Shown here piece by piece: positions 16,069 to 24,799 of a DNA stretch of 64,000 nucleotides. The translations under genes were made by a program, and so were the position numbers. Origin of the DNA: Sphingomonas insulae. Lineage in GTDB: Bacteria; Pseudomonadota; Alphaproteobacteria; Sphingomonadales; Sphingomonadaceae. How positions within the stretch are numbered: the first letter of the stretch is position 1; every line of letters begins with the position of its first letter. The stretch spans positions 1,953,001 to 2,017,000 of the forward strand of contig NZ_CP048422.1 in the NCBI RefSeq assembly GCF_010450875.1. The letters are read 5' to 3'. The notes under the pieces were generated by a model. The model did not search any database, had not been told where the DNA came from, and worked only from the letters and a program-made list of their open reading frames with translations.

Positions 16069-16230
16069 TCAATCCTTCTTCTCGAACCGGCGCCGCATCG
16101 CCCGCCGGACGAGCCACACGCCGCAGGCGGCGACGACGAACAGCGCGACATCGGACAGTTCGGGACCGGTCTTGCGATGGACGACGCCAGAATGCCCGCC
16201 GGCGACCGACAGGATGGTGACGGCGATCAT
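16069..16230 (-). CDS. Small membrane protein within the histidine cluster
   Basis: This 53-residue ORF has two short hydrophobic stretches (IAVTILSVAGG and VALFVVAACGVWLV) and a basic tail RRAMRRRFEKKD. The ATG overlaps the stop of the upstream 124-residue gene (ATGA). It is one of several tiny membrane ORFs in this genome. A link to histidine synthesis is not suggested by the sequence. Confidence 0.6.
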   Translation of the reverse strand: MIAVTILSVAGGHSGVVHRKTGPELSDVALFVVAACGVWLVRRAMRRRFEKKD

Positions 16231-16601
16231 GCCGCCAGCGTCCGATTGTCGGTCGCGACCAGCCAATCGAGCGCGTCGTCGGCCGCATCGAAGATGCACA
16301 GGTACGGCTGGGTCATGAAGCGGCGGACCTGCAACCGCGTGATCGCGCTGGCGGTGACGATCGCGATCCGGCTGGCGCGGTGAAAGGCGCCGAGCCGCCG
16401 GTTGATCGCCTGCGCCGCGTCGACCGGCTGGACGCTGGTGCCGGTCATATCCATGCGCAGGCGATAGCCGGGGCGAAACCCCTCGTCGTGAAAGCGGCGG
16501 ATCAGCTCATTGGCATAGGCGTCGACCGTGGCCCGGTCGAACAGCCCGCTCCACCGGATGTCGATGAGGTTGAGGTCATGGCGGAACACGATCGAATACA
16601 T
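16227..16601 (-). CDS. STAS/SpoIIAA-like small protein
   Basis: This 124-residue soluble protein has alternating strands and helices (IRWSGLFDRATVDAYANEL, YRLRMDMTGTSVQPVDAAQA, SRIAIVTASAITRLQV), resembling SpoIIAA/STAS-like folds. No phosphorylatable serine motif is certain. It is transcribed after hisF and coupled by ATGA to a 53-residue membrane protein, so the two may work together. Function unknown. Confidence 0.65.
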   Translation of the reverse strand: MYSIVFRHDLNLIDIRWSGLFDRATVDAYANELIRRFHDEGFRPGYRLRMDMTGTSVQPVDAAQAINRRLGAFHRASRIAIVTASAITRLQVRRFMTQPYLCIFDAADDALDWLVATDNRTLAA

Positions 16602-16637
16602 GGCCCGCCCATCTAGCGGCGAAGCGTTGCCGAAGCG

Positions 16638-17405
16638 CTAAACGACCGGGCGGCGCACCGGGATGCCCGCCGCGGCGAGCGCGTCGTGCGCATCGGCGAT
16701 GCTCGCCTCGCCGAAGTGGAAGATGGATGCGGCCAGCACCGCGCTGGCATGGCCGTCGCGGATACCGGCGACCAGATCGTCCAGCCCCCCGACGCCGCCG
16801 CTCGCCACCACCGGCACGCTCACCCGGTCGGCGATCGCGCGGACCAGCGCGAGGTCGTAGCCGCTGCGCGTGCCGTCGCGGTCCATCGAGGTGACGAGTA
16901 GTTCGCCCGCCCCGAGTTCGGCGAGGTGGATGGCGTGCGCGACCGCATCGATGCCGGTCGGACGGCGGCCGCCATGGGTGAACACCTCCCACCGCTCGCC
17001 CACCCTGCGGGCATCGACCGAGGCGACGCAGCACTGGCTGCCGAACCGCTCGGCGATATCGGCGACGACCTCGGGCCGGGCCACCGCGGCGGAATTGACC
17101 GCGACCTTGTCGGCGCCCGCCAGCAGCAGCGCGCGGGCATCCTCGGCACCGCGCACCCCGCCGCCAACGGTCAGCGGCATGAAGCACACCGCCGCGGTAC
17201 GCCGCACGACGTCGAGGATCGTGCCGCGCTCCTCGTGGCTGGCCGTGATGTCGAGGAAGCACAATTCGTCGGCGCCGGCGGCGTCATAGGCGCGCGCCTG
17301 CTCCACCGGATCGCCGGCATCGCGCAGCTCGACGAAGTTCACGCCCTTCACCACGCGGCCGTTGGCGACGTCGAGGCACGGGATCACGCGGGCGCGCACG
17401 GTCAT
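16638..17405 (-). CDS. hisF: Imidazole glycerol phosphate synthase cyclase subunit (HisF)
   Basis: This 255-residue TIM-barrel begins [20 protein letters not shown] with the catalytic Asp in CLDV; the second Asp is in [13 protein letters not shown]. With HisH it makes imidazole glycerol phosphate and AICAR from PRFAR and glutamine-derived ammonia. It lies downstream of hisA but is separated from it by a 184-bp stretch carrying an inverted-repeat element, which could affect read-through. Confidence 0.97.
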   Translation of the reverse strand: MTVRARVIPCLDVANGRVVKGVNFVELRDAGDPVEQARAYDAAGADELCFLDITASHEERGTILDVVRRTAAVCFMPLTVGGGVRGAEDARALLLAGADKVAVNSAAVARPEVVADIAERFGSQCCVASVDARRVGERWEVFTHGGRRPTGIDAVAHAIHLAELGAGELLVTSMDRDGTRSGYDLALVRAIADRVSVPVVASGGVGGLDDLVAGIRDGHASAVLAASIFHFGEASIADAHDALAAAGIPVRRPVV

Positions 17406-17427
17406 GCTGCGAAGCTCGGGAAAAAGA

Positions 17428-17585
17428 GGTGCTCACGCGGAAACGCGGAGACGCGGAGAAGATAGAAGGATCGAGCCGCACTTGATCGCTGGCGTTCGGA
17501 AGACATGATCCTGCGTCCGGCTACGGGAGGTAACGCGCGCTCCAGGCGCGACGTCTCCGTGCCACCGCGCCTCCGCGTGAACACC
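17428..17585. repeat. Inverted-arm repeat element between hisA and hisF
   Basis: An arm at 17428-17461 (core ACGCGGAGACGCGGAG) is roughly complementary to an arm at 17552-17585 (core CGCGCCTCCGCGTGAAC), identical at most of 34 positions. The centre of about 90 bp is non-coding. The arms match those at 35769-35951 in pattern, so this is a small MITE-like family. Confidence 0.6.
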
Positions 17586-17589
17586 GTCT

Positions 17590-18330
17590 TCACTCTGCCG
17601 CGGCTCGCGCCACGTCCAGCGCCGCGGCCAGATCGAGGCGGCCGTCGTACAACGCGCGGCCGGTGATGACCCCCTCCACCCCGTCGCGGACGTGCAGCGC
17701 CAGCACGTGGATTTCGGCGATGCCCTTCACGCCGCCGCTGGCGATCACCGGGATCGACACCGCCCGCGCCAGATCGACGGTCGCCTCGACGTTGCAGCCC
17801 TTCAGCATCCCGTCGCGACCGACATCGGTGAACAGCAGCGCGGCGACGCCCGCATCCTCGAACCGGCGGGCGAGATCGACCACGCTGGTCGTGGAGACGT
17901 CCGCCCAGCCCTTGGTCGCGACCATGCCGTCGCGTGCGTCCACCGCCACGACGACGCCGCCCGGAAAGTCGCGCGCGACGCCCTTCACGAATTCCGGGTC
18001 GTCCAGCGCGGCGGTGCCGATCACGACCCGCGATACGCCAGCGTCGAACCAGCGTTCGACGCTGGCACGGTTGCGAATGCCGCCACCCAGTTGGACATGC
18101 CCCGGAAAGCGCGCAACGATGCTGCGCACCGCCTCGCCATTGACCGATTCACCGGCGAATGCGCCGTCGAGGTCGACGACGTGCAGATGCTGCGCCCCCG
18201 CCTCGGCGAACAGCATCGCCTGCGCGGCGGGATCGTCGCCATAGACCGTCGCGCGATCCATATCCCCCTCGGCCAGGCGGACGACCTGCCCGCCCTTCAG
18301 GTCGATGGCAGGAAAGACGATGAGGCTCAT
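17590..18330 (-). CDS. hisA: Phosphoribosylformimino-5-aminoimidazole carboxamide ribotide isomerase (HisA)
   Basis: This 246-residue TIM-barrel begins IVFPAIDLKGGQVVRLAEGD with the catalytic Asp in AIDLK; the partner Asp is in FTDVGRDGM. It isomerises ProFAR to PRFAR in histidine synthesis. The ATG at 18330 overlaps the hisH stop (ATGA), so it is preferred over the ATG 9 nt upstream. Expected order hisH-hisA-hisF is kept. Confidence 0.97.
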   Translation of the reverse strand: MSLIVFPAIDLKGGQVVRLAEGDMDRATVYGDDPAAQAMLFAEAGAQHLHVVDLDGAFAGESVNGEAVRSIVARFPGHVQLGGGIRNRASVERWFDAGVSRVVIGTAALDDPEFVKGVARDFPGGVVVAVDARDGMVATKGWADVSTTSVVDLARRFEDAGVAALLFTDVGRDGMLKGCNVEATVDLARAVSIPVIASGGVKGIAEIHVLALHVRDGVEGVITGRALYDGRLDLAAALDVARAAAE

Positions 18331-18968
18331 GGCCGCCACTCCAGGAATTGCGCAAGCATCGCCAGCCCGTAGCGCTGGCTCTTTTCGGGATGGAACTGCA
18401 CGCCCAGCATCGTGTCGCGGGCGATCGCCGCGGTCACCGGGCCGGCATGGTCGCTGGTCGCGATCACGTCCTCGCCCTCATAGGCATAGCTGTGCAGGAA
18501 ATAGGCCTCGCCCGCCGGCACCAGCGGATGGTCGCCGGTCGGCACCACGTCGTTCCAGCCCATGTGCGGGACCTTGGCGTCCCCAAATCCTGGCCCAACT
18601 CCTAGCCCAGATCCCGGCATCATGCCGGGCACCAGCCGCCGCACGCGCCCGCGCACCCAGCCGAGGCCGCGATGCTGGCCCATCTCCTCGCCGACGTCCG
18701 CCATCAGCTGCATGCCGACGCACACGCCCAGGAACGGCGCGCCCTGTTGCCGCACCCGCAGCTCCATGGCCTCGACCATCCCCGGCACGCCGCGCAGCGC
18801 GCCGGCGCAGGCACCGAACGCGCCGACGCCGGGCAGGACGATGCGATCCGCCTTCGCCACCACATCCGGATCGGCAGTGACGGCAAGGTCGCTCGCCCCC
18901 GCCGCCCGCAGCGCGTTTTCGACCGAATGGAGGTTGCCCGCGCCATAATCGATCAGGGCGATGGTCAC
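18327..18968 (-). CDS. hisH: Imidazole glycerol phosphate synthase glutamine amidotransferase subunit (HisH)
   Basis: This 213-residue class I glutaminase begins TIALIDYGAGNLHSVENAL. The nucleophile is the cysteine in GVCVGMQL (Cys83), with His/Glu of the triad in QFHPEKS. It supplies ammonia to HisF. The start is GTG. Residues 114-128 (PGMMPGSGLGVGPGF) just before KVPHMGWN form a Gly/Pro-rich insertion rarely seen in the family; the DNA there has a CCCGGCAT/ATGCCGGG-type palindrome, suggesting a small repeat insertion tolerated in a loop. Confidence 0.96.
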   Translation of the reverse strand: MTIALIDYGAGNLHSVENALRAAGASDLAVTADPDVVAKADRIVLPGVGAFGACAGALRGVPGMVEAMELRVRQQGAPFLGVCVGMQLMADVGEEMGQHRGLGWVRGRVRRLVPGMMPGSGLGVGPGFGDAKVPHMGWNDVVPTGDHPLVPAGEAYFLHSYAYEGEDVIATSDHAGPVTAAIARDTMLGVQFHPEKSQRYGLAMLAQFLEWRP

Positions 18969-18978
18969 GACCGGCGGC

Positions 18979-19299
18979 TCACGACGACAGCAGGTCGGCG
19001 AGCGGGGTGGCCGCCATGCTGGCGGTGAACGGGATGATCTCCGCCGTCGCCAGCCCGCGCGACACGAACGGATCGCGCGCGACCAGCGCTTCCACCTCGG
19101 CCTTGCCGCCGATCGCGATGATGACGCCGCCGGTCCGCGGCTGCTTCCGCCCGGACGCGAGCAGCAGCCCGTTGGCATAGGCATCGCCCAGCCAGTCGAC
19201 ATGGTCGCTCATCGCCGCGTCGATCGCGTCGAGATCGTCGCCATAGGTCAGCGACACGACGCACAGGCTGGTGCCCGGCCGGATGAAACGTTCGCTCAC
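18979..19299 (-). CDS. YciI-like protein
   Basis: This 106-residue protein has a ferredoxin-like YciI/DUF1330-type pattern ([20 protein letters not shown], then [20 protein letters not shown] and PF). YciI proteins are small putative enzymes or dimeric binding proteins. The GTG start overlaps the hisB stop (GTGA), and the gene lies between hisB and hisH, so it is co-transcribed with histidine genes. Its role in the pathway, if any, is unknown. Confidence 0.85.
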   Translation of the reverse strand: MSERFIRPGTSLCVVSLTYGDDLDAIDAAMSDHVDWLGDAYANGLLLASGRKQPRTGGVIIAIGGKAEVEALVARDPFVSRGLATAEIIPFTASMAATPLADLLSS

Positions 19300-19883
19300 A
19301 ATACCCCCTTGGTCGACGGGATCGCATCCGCCTTGCGCGGGTCGACCTCGACCGCGGTGCGCAGCGCACGGGCGAGGCCCTTGAACGTCGCTTCGACGAT
19401 ATGGTGGTTGTTGCTGCCGTACAGCGTCTCGACGTGCAGCGTGATGCCGGCGGTCTGGGCGAAGCTGTGGAACCAGTGCTCGATCAATTCGGTATCGAGT
19501 TCGCCGAGGCGCGAGACGGTGAAGGCCGTCTTCCATACCAGCCACGGCCGTCCCGAAATGTCGAGCGCGACGCGGGTCAGCGTTTCGTCCATCGGCGACA
19601 GCGCATCGCCGTAGCGACGGATGCCGCGCTTGTCGCCCAGCGCCTGCGCCACCGCCTGGCCCAGCGCCAGCGCCGAATCCTCGACGGTGTGATGGCCATC
19701 GATGTGCAGGTCGCCGTCGACCTTCAGGTCGATGTCGATCAGGCCGTGGCGGCTGAGCTGTTCGACCATGTGGTCGAGGAAGCCGATGCCGGTGTTGATC
19801 GCATAGACGCCGGTGCCGTCGAGATTGACGGTGACGTCGATCCGCGTTTCGGCGGTGGAGCGGTTGATCGTGGCGGTGCGCAT
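19296..19883 (-). CDS. hisB: Imidazoleglycerol-phosphate dehydratase (HisB)
   Basis: This 195-residue monofunctional enzyme has the metal-binding motifs [14 protein letters not shown] and [14 protein letters not shown] near the start and [17 protein letters not shown] near the end, the two DxHHxxE-type signatures. It dehydrates imidazole glycerol phosphate in histidine synthesis. It is the first gene of the hisB-yciI-hisH-hisA run, reading leftward; the promoter should lie in the gap shared with divergent sspB (19884-19958). Confidence 0.97.
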   Translation of the reverse strand: MRTATINRSTAETRIDVTVNLDGTGVYAINTGIGFLDHMVEQLSRHGLIDIDLKVDGDLHIDGHHTVEDSALALGQAVAQALGDKRGIRRYGDALSPMDETLTRVALDISGRPWLVWKTAFTVSRLGELDTELIEHWFHSFAQTAGITLHVETLYGSNNHHIVEATFKGLARALRTAVEVDPRKADAIPSTKGVL

Positions 19884-19958
19884 GTCGGCTCGCCCCATAC
19901 GTGGGTCGACCGGCACACACAATCTTGACCGACACCGCCATTGCGCTACCCAAGGGGC

Positions 19959-20444
19959 ATGACCGACGGACTGCCCGATAGCCTGATCCCCTATGACGAG
20001 ATCGTCCAGGAGGCGCTGCGTGCCGTGGTCGGCCGCGTGCTCGGCTCCGTCGCCGAATCGGGCGGGTTGCCCGGCGAACACCATTTCTACATCACCTTCA
20101 AAACGCATGCCCCCGGCGTCGACATCCCGCAGCGCCTGATCGAACGATTCCCGGACGAGATGACGATCGTCCTCCAGAACCGCTATTGGGACCTGCTGGT
20201 CGACGATCGGAAATTCTCGGTCGGCCTCAGCTTCAATCAGGTGCCCTCGAAACTGGTCATCCCCTATTCGGCGATCACCGGCTTCCACGATCCCGCGGTG
20301 AACTTCGAGCTCCGTTTCCAGGCGACCGAGGATCCCAGCGACGGCCCCGAACCGCACGACGAGGCGGAGAACGACGGTCCGGCAGTGACGCCGGCGGCGG
20401 ACGGCTCGAACGTCGTCAGCGTGGACTTCAAGCGGAAGAAATAG
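19959..20444 (+). CDS. sspB: SspB-family ClpXP adaptor
   Basis: This 161-residue protein matches the alphaproteobacterial SspB fold: [37 protein letters not shown], then [20 protein letters not shown]. It tethers SsrA-tagged proteins to ClpXP. The acidic linker and short basic tail ([10 protein letters not shown]) fit the ClpX-binding C-terminus. The ATG has AAGGGG just upstream. It is divergent from hisB and likely monocistronic. Confidence 0.92.
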   Translation: MTDGLPDSLIPYDEIVQEALRAVVGRVLGSVAESGGLPGEHHFYITFKTHAPGVDIPQRLIERFPDEMTIVLQNRYWDLLVDDRKFSVGLSFNQVPSKLVIPYSAITGFHDPAVNFELRFQATEDPSDGPEPHDEAENDGPAVTPAADGSNVVSVDFKRKK

Positions 20445-20452
20445 GGAGCGAG

Positions 20453-20474
20453 CGATTTAGCGTATGCTAAATCG
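20453..20474. repeat. Perfect hairpin after sspB
   Basis: CGATTTAGC and GCTAAATCG form a perfect 9-bp stem with a GTAT loop, 9 bp after the sspB stop. There is no T-run, so intrinsic termination is doubtful; a dispersed repeat or Rho-assisted end is possible. A second perfect hairpin (CGTCACGGGA/TCCCGTGACG) follows at 20528-20552. Confidence 0.55.
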
Positions 20475-20570
20475 TGGTCGCACAGCGACGCGAACCGCCG
20501 GCCGGGCTCGGCGCCGCCGAGCTTCGACGTCACGGGATTTACTCCCGTGACGGGGGGCGCACCTTTTCGT

Positions 20571-20667
20571 TCGTCATCCCCGCGCAGGCTGGGATCCATA
20601 GTCGCAACGCTGCCGGGACCCTCGAAGGTTCGCCAGTCTGGATCCCCGCCTGCGCGGGGATGACGAG
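20571..20667. repeat. Inverted-repeat REP-like element upstream of fumC
   Basis: The arm CGTCATCCCCGCGCAGGC (with GGGATCC following) at 20572-20597 is mirrored by GGATCCCCGCCTGCGCGGGG (with ATGACG following) at 20640-20665. This is a widespread proteobacterial intergenic repeat type. It lies between sspB and fumC. Confidence 0.7.
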
Positions 20668-20719
20668 GGTCGGGCAGGGGCCCACGAAACCATCCCTGTT
20701 CCCGCCGGTTCATGCGCGC

Positions 20720-22108
20720 ATGACCACACGCACCGAAACCGATTCGATCGGGCCGATCGAAGTCCCCGCCGACGCCTATTGGGGCGCCCAGACCGAACGC
20801 AGCCTCGAAAACTTTCCCTTCGGCCCCGGCGAGCGGATGCCGATCGGCATCGTCCATGCGCTCGCCATCGTGAAGCGGGCGGCGGCGCGGGTGAACCGGC
20901 ATCACGGCCTTGCCGCCGAAAAGGCCGACGCGATCGAGGCTGCCGCCGCGGAAATGGTCGCTGGCCGGATGGACGATCAATTCCCGCTGGTGATCTGGCA
21001 GACCGGCAGCGGCACGCAATCCAACATGAACGTCAACGAGGTGATCGCCGGCCGCGCCAACGAAGCGCTGTCGGGCACCCGTGGCGGCAAGACGCCGGTT
21101 CACCCCAACGACGACGTCAACCGCGGCCAGTCATCCAACGACAGTTTTCCGACCGCTTTGCACGTCGCCGCCGCGCTGGCCGTGACGCAGCAACTGTACC
21201 CGGCGCTGGACCGCCTACACGATGCGCTGGCCGCCAAGGCGCGCGAATGGGACGCCATCGTCAAGATCGGCCGCACGCATCTTCAGGATGCGACGCCGCT
21301 GACGCTGGGCCAGGAATTTTCCGGCTATGTCCAGCAACTCGCCAATGCGCGCGACCGGATCGAGGGCACGCTGAAGCGCAACATCATGCCGCTCGCCCAG
21401 GGGGGCACCGCGGTCGGTACCGGCCTCAACGCGCCGGCCGGTTTCGCGGAAGCGGTGGCGGCGGAGATCGCCGCGCTCACCGGCCTGCCGTTCGTCACCG
21501 CCCCCAACAAGTTCGAGGCGCTGGCGTCGAACGACGGACTGGTCGACCTGCATGGCACGCTGAACGTGCTGGCCGTCGCCCTGACCAAGATCGCCAACGA
21601 CATCCGCCTGCTCGGCTCCGGCCCGCGCTCGGGCCTCGGCGAACTGGAACTGCCCGCCAACGAACCCGGCAGCTCGATCATGCCGGGCAAGGTCAATCCG
21701 ACGCAGGCGGAGATGCTGACGATGGTCGCCGCACAGGTGATGGGCAACAACGTCGCGGTGACGGTCGGCGGGTTGCAGGGGCATATGGAACTCAACGTCT
21801 TCAAGCCGCTGATCGGCGCCAACGTCCTTCGTTCGATCGCCTTGCTCGCGACCGGCATGCAGAGCTTCGCCGAACGGACCGTCGATGGTCTCAAGGCCAA
21901 TCGGGATCGCATCGCCGCGCTGGTCGAACAGTCGCTGATGCTCGTCACTGCGCTGGCGCCCGACGTCGGCTACGACAATGCCGCCAAGATCGCCAAGCAC
22001 GCGCTCCAGCATGGTCAGACCCTGAAGCAGGCCGGGCTGGAACTCGGGCTCGTCGATGAAGCGACGTTCGACCGGCTGGTCCGCCCGGAAACGATGATCG
22101 GGCGCTAG
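20720..22108 (+). CDS. fumC: Class II fumarate hydratase (FumC)
   Basis: This 462-residue enzyme has the superfamily signature [13 protein letters not shown] and the catalytic regions [16 protein letters not shown] and [16 protein letters not shown]. It interconverts fumarate and malate in the TCA cycle as an iron-independent tetramer. The ATG at 20720 gives the usual length; upstream in-frame codons run into the repeat element. No partner gene is coupled to it. Confidence 0.96.
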   Translation: MTTRTETDSIGPIEVPADAYWGAQTERSLENFPFGPGERMPIGIVHALAIVKRAAARVNRHHGLAAEKADAIEAAAAEMVAGRMDDQFPLVIWQTGSGTQSNMNVNEVIAGRANEALSGTRGGKTPVHPNDDVNRGQSSNDSFPTALHVAAALAVTQQLYPALDRLHDALAAKAREWDAIVKIGRTHLQDATPLTLGQEFSGYVQQLANARDRIEGTLKRNIMPLAQGGTAVGTGLNAPAGFAEAVAAEIAALTGLPFVTAPNKFEALASNDGLVDLHGTLNVLAVALTKIANDIRLLGSGPRSGLGELELPANEPGSSIMPGKVNPTQAEMLTMVAAQVMGNNVAVTVGGLQGHMELNVFKPLIGANVLRSIALLATGMQSFAERTVDGLKANRDRIAALVEQSLMLVTALAPDVGYDNAAKIAKHALQHGQTLKQAGLELGLVDEATFDRLVRPETMIGR

Positions 22109-22179
22109 GTACGGCGCCGTAACGAGGAACTTCCCGCCGGTTGGCGCGCTTCGATGGACCACACCGCAAGGGGCATGAT

Positions 22180-22392
22180 GTGAGCACAACGACCACGGGC
22201 GCGCTGATCGGCGCGGCGATCGATTCGATCTCGGGCGACGATGGCGTCGCGGACGGCGCCATCGTCGGGGCGGTCACCGCCAATGTGCTCAAGATCGTGC
22301 TGCCGCTCGCCGTCACCTATGCGGTGGGCTGGGCCGTCCTGCGCGGGGCGGCGGAACTCAAGGACCAGGTTTTCGGAAAGGTAGAATCATGA
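22180..22392 (+). CDS. Small membrane protein
   Basis: This 70-residue protein has a Gly/Ala-rich start (TTTTGALIGAAIDSISGDDG) and a hydrophobic segment (VLKIVLPLAVTYAVGWAVL). The GTG at 22180 is chosen because AAGGGG lies 9-10 nt upstream and an intervening ATG ATG reads straight into TGA. It overlaps the next gene by ATGA. No function is known; the pair may form a small membrane complex. Confidence 0.65.
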   Translation: MSTTTTGALIGAAIDSISGDDGVADGAIVGAVTANVLKIVLPLAVTYAVGWAVLRGAAELKDQVFGKVES

Positions 22393-22589
22393 TCGGACGC
22401 ATTCTGGGCGCACTTGTCGGCCGCGAAATCGATCGGCGTGACGGGCAGGGCGGGTTGAATGGCGCTGCGATCGGTGCGCTCTCCGTCGGCGCGATGCGGC
22501 GGATGGGGCCGCTCGGCCTGCTGCTCGGCGGCGGCTATGTGGCCAAGAAGGCCTATGACCGCCGTCGTCAGGCGCGGGGCGAGATCTAG
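22389..22589 (+). CDS. Small glycine-rich membrane-associated protein
   Basis: This 66-residue protein with G-rich helices (GLNGAAIGALSVGAMRRMG, then LGLLLGGGYVAKKAYD) and basic ends resembles DUF-type glycine-zipper mini proteins. It is coupled to the upstream 70-residue gene. Its stop TAG overlaps the stop of the convergent DUF2585 gene, leaving no room for a terminator. Confidence 0.65.
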   Translation: MIGRILGALVGREIDRRDGQGGLNGAAIGALSVGAMRRMGPLGLLLGGGYVAKKAYDRRRQARGEI

Positions 22590-23187
22590 CCCGCCTGCCA
22601 CGACCTGATCGCATCGACCGGCGCAACGAGCATGATGACGTCGAGCGTCAGATTGTCGCGAATCGCCGCCAGGGCGATCAGTTCCAGGGCAAACGCCAGC
22701 CCGACGCCCGCCCGCCGCGGCAGGCTTCGGGCAAGCGCGAACCCCAGCATCATCGCGGCGATGTCGCTGATAGAATTCAGCACGCTGTCGCCTGCATACC
22801 CCAAGCCATGGTGACGCTGCGGTAGCGATCGATGATGATCGGCGAATTTTCGAGGATTTCCCACGCCGCCTCGACCATCACCGCGACGACCAGCCGGCCA
22901 TTCCACGGCCAGCGCGGCAGCGCGAATCGGGTGATGGCGTAGAACAGCAGGCCATGGACGACATGGCTCAACGTGTACCAGTCGGCGATCTGCTGGCTGT
23001 TCTGGTCGGACTGAACGGCACCGTGCCACAGGGCGACATGCCCGCACGGACAGATCGCGGAGCGGCCCATGGCGAGCAGGATCGCCGCCGTGACGATCAG
23101 GACCAGCGCGATCGACCACGCACTTTTCGCGGCCAGCCGCCCGCCAATGCTTGACGCCCGCCCCGCCCAGACGCCACTAGCGCGCAT
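22586..23187 (-). pseudogene. DUF2585 (UPF0314) membrane protein, disrupted by a one-base loss
   Basis: Reading leftward, one frame gives CPCGHVALWHGAVQSDQNSQ, then QIADWYTLSHVVHGLLFYAI and ILENSPIIIDRYRSVTMA before ending at TGA. The correct continuation, GYAGDSVLNSISD to LTLDVIMLVAPVDAIRSWQA, lies in the next frame. One missing base (most simply a T) near 22799-22806 explains both, restoring MALGYAGDSVLNS. So the gene is either a recent pseudogene or an assembly error. The start overlaps the divergent gmk start. Several membrane segments are predicted; function unknown. Confidence 0.75.
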
Positions 23188-23851
23188 GTCGTCGTCGCTC
23201 CCCACCGATCCGCACAACTTCCGTCGTCGCGGCGTCCTGTTCGTGCTGTCTTCGCCGTCGGGCGCGGGCAAGTCCACCATCGCCCGCAAATTGCTGGCCG
23301 ACGAACCCGAACTGGCGATGTCCGTGTCGGCGACGACGCGGTCGATGCGGCCGGGCGAGGTCGACGGCAAGGACTATCATTTCGTCGATCTGGAGGAATT
23401 TCGCCGGATGGTGGCGAATGACGAATTCCTCGAATGGGCGCACGTCTTCAATCACCGCTACGGCACGCCCCGCGCGCAGGTCGAGGAGATGCTGGCGGCG
23501 GGCAAGGACGTGCTGTTCGACATCGACTGGCAGGGTGCGCAGCAGCTGTTCCAGATCGCCGGCGGCGACGTGGTGCGGGTGTTCATCTTTCCGCCGTCGA
23601 TGGAGGAGCTGCGTTCGCGGCTGACCAACCGCAACACTGATTCGGCCGAGGTGATCGACGCCCGGATGGCGCGCGCCGCCAACGAGGTGAGCCATTGGGA
23701 CGGCTATGACTATGTGCTGGTCAACGACGACGTCGAGGAGTGTTTCGCGGGCGTGAAGACGATCCTGGCCGCCGAGCGGCTGAAGCGGTCGCGCCAGACC
23801 GGCCTGATCGGCTTCATCCGCAAGCTGACGCGCGTGGCGGGAACGCACTGA
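23186..23851 (+). CDS. gmk: Guanylate kinase
   Basis: This 221-residue kinase has the P-loop SSPSGAGKSTIARKLL, the GMP-binding SVSATTRSMRPGEVDGKDYH and the DIDWQGAQQL motif. It phosphorylates GMP to GDP using ATP. The ATG at 23186 begins a short hydrophilic leader before VLFVLSSPSG. This start overlaps in opposite directions with the best start of the DUF2585 gene, so the two genes must share or abut promoters. Confidence 0.96.
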   Translation: MSSSLPTDPHNFRRRGVLFVLSSPSGAGKSTIARKLLADEPELAMSVSATTRSMRPGEVDGKDYHFVDLEEFRRMVANDEFLEWAHVFNHRYGTPRAQVEEMLAAGKDVLFDIDWQGAQQLFQIAGGDVVRVFIFPPSMEELRSRLTNRNTDSAEVIDARMARAANEVSHWDGYDYVLVNDDVEECFAGVKTILAAERLKRSRQTGLIGFIRKLTRVAGTH

Positions 23852-23894
23852 TCGCAGGGCAGGGACCGGCGGGCCGGCGGGCGAGCGTTCGGGC

Positions 23895-24581
23895 CTAGCG
23901 CTCCAGCGCCGCCAGGAACGCCGACGCCGCGTCGAATTCGCGCCGCTTGTTCGCAAGCGCCTGCGCCGCCAGCGCGTCCGCGCCCCATAGCTCGGCCTGC
24001 CAATCCTCGTCGACATTGGCCGCGGCCCACAGACGATCGCCATCGCCGGCCCGTTCGATCAGCGCGAGCGCCAGTATCAGTGACCCGGTGATCGTCACCA
24101 CCGGCGACAGCCCCGCCAGCCGGAATGCGTCCAGCGCCGCCACCGCCTCGCCCAGCCGCGCCAGCGTCGTCGCCGGCTGCGCGCGGTGCATGATCCCGGC
24201 GGTCGTTTCGAAATGCACGTCGTAGCGCGCCCGCGCCCACGCCAGCCACGGGTCCCACGCCGCCTGCTGGCGCGCTATCAACGGATCGGGCGATTGCGCG
24301 TGATAATAGAGCAGATCGCTCTCGCCATAAGCGGCAAGGCCGGTGGCGAAGGCCGCAGGGTCGGGCGCGATCCGGTCGATCGCCGCATTGGCAAGGCCGG
24401 TCAGCGGCATCGCCCGCGGGTCGATCATCTCCGGCACCGCGCGCCATTCCGCCGCGACCAGCGTCGCGAGCGCATCGGTGGGCAAGGCCAGTGGCACCCG
24501 GCCGGGGGTGCGCACCGGCCGCCCGTCCAGCGTCACCACGCGATCGCCGTCCACGGCGACCTCCGTCCAGAACCGCTTCAT
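23895..24581 (-). CDS. ATP12-family F1-ATPase assembly chaperone
   Basis: This 228-residue protein has the ATP12 pattern: KRFWTEVAVDGDRVVTLDGR, VRTPGRVPLALPT, and EWRAVPEMIDPRAMPLTGLA. Mitochondrial ATP12 (ATPAF2) binds the F1 alpha subunit during assembly; alphaproteobacteria encode a homologue. It is the last gene of a leftward group (crcB, RluA-type, HAD, small membrane protein, ATP12) joined mostly by overlaps. That grouping is common in sphingomonads. Confidence 0.92.
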   Translation of the reverse strand: MKRFWTEVAVDGDRVVTLDGRPVRTPGRVPLALPTDALATLVAAEWRAVPEMIDPRAMPLTGLANAAIDRIAPDPAAFATGLAAYGESDLLYYHAQSPDPLIARQQAAWDPWLAWARARYDVHFETTAGIMHRAQPATTLARLGEAVAALDAFRLAGLSPVVTITGSLILALALIERAGDGDRLWAAANVDEDWQAELWGADALAAQALANKRREFDAASAFLAALER

Positions 24582-24799
24582 GGCTGCGGCGGCGTCCGCC
24601 AGCGATGCGCCAGGCTGGCGGGGACGATCGCGACCACCGCCAGCGCCGACAGCGTGATCGCGACGCCCAGCACCTTCACCGGCCAGTCGTGCGCCCGTGC
24701 CGCCAGCACCAGCCCGAACACCGCGCCGGCACTGCCGACGATGCGGCTGCCCACCATCCCCAGCCAGCGCCGGCGGGCGAGCGCGTCGTCGCGGCTCAT
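24578..24799 (-). CDS. Small membrane protein upstream of the ATP12 gene
   Basis: This 73-residue protein has two hydrophobic segments (about 14-30 and 40-62) and a basic N-terminus. It overlaps both the HAD gene upstream and the ATP12 gene downstream by 4 bp, so it is part of the same operon. No family is recognised. Confidence 0.75.
   Translation of the reverse strand: MSRDDALARRRWLGMVGSRIVGSAGAVFGLVLAARAHDWPVKVLGVAITLSALAVVAIVPASLAHRWRTPPQP

Noticed and set aside
20453-20552. Two perfect hairpins after sspB as an intrinsic terminator.
   Set aside because: Neither is followed by a T-run, so they were kept as repeats rather than called as a terminator.
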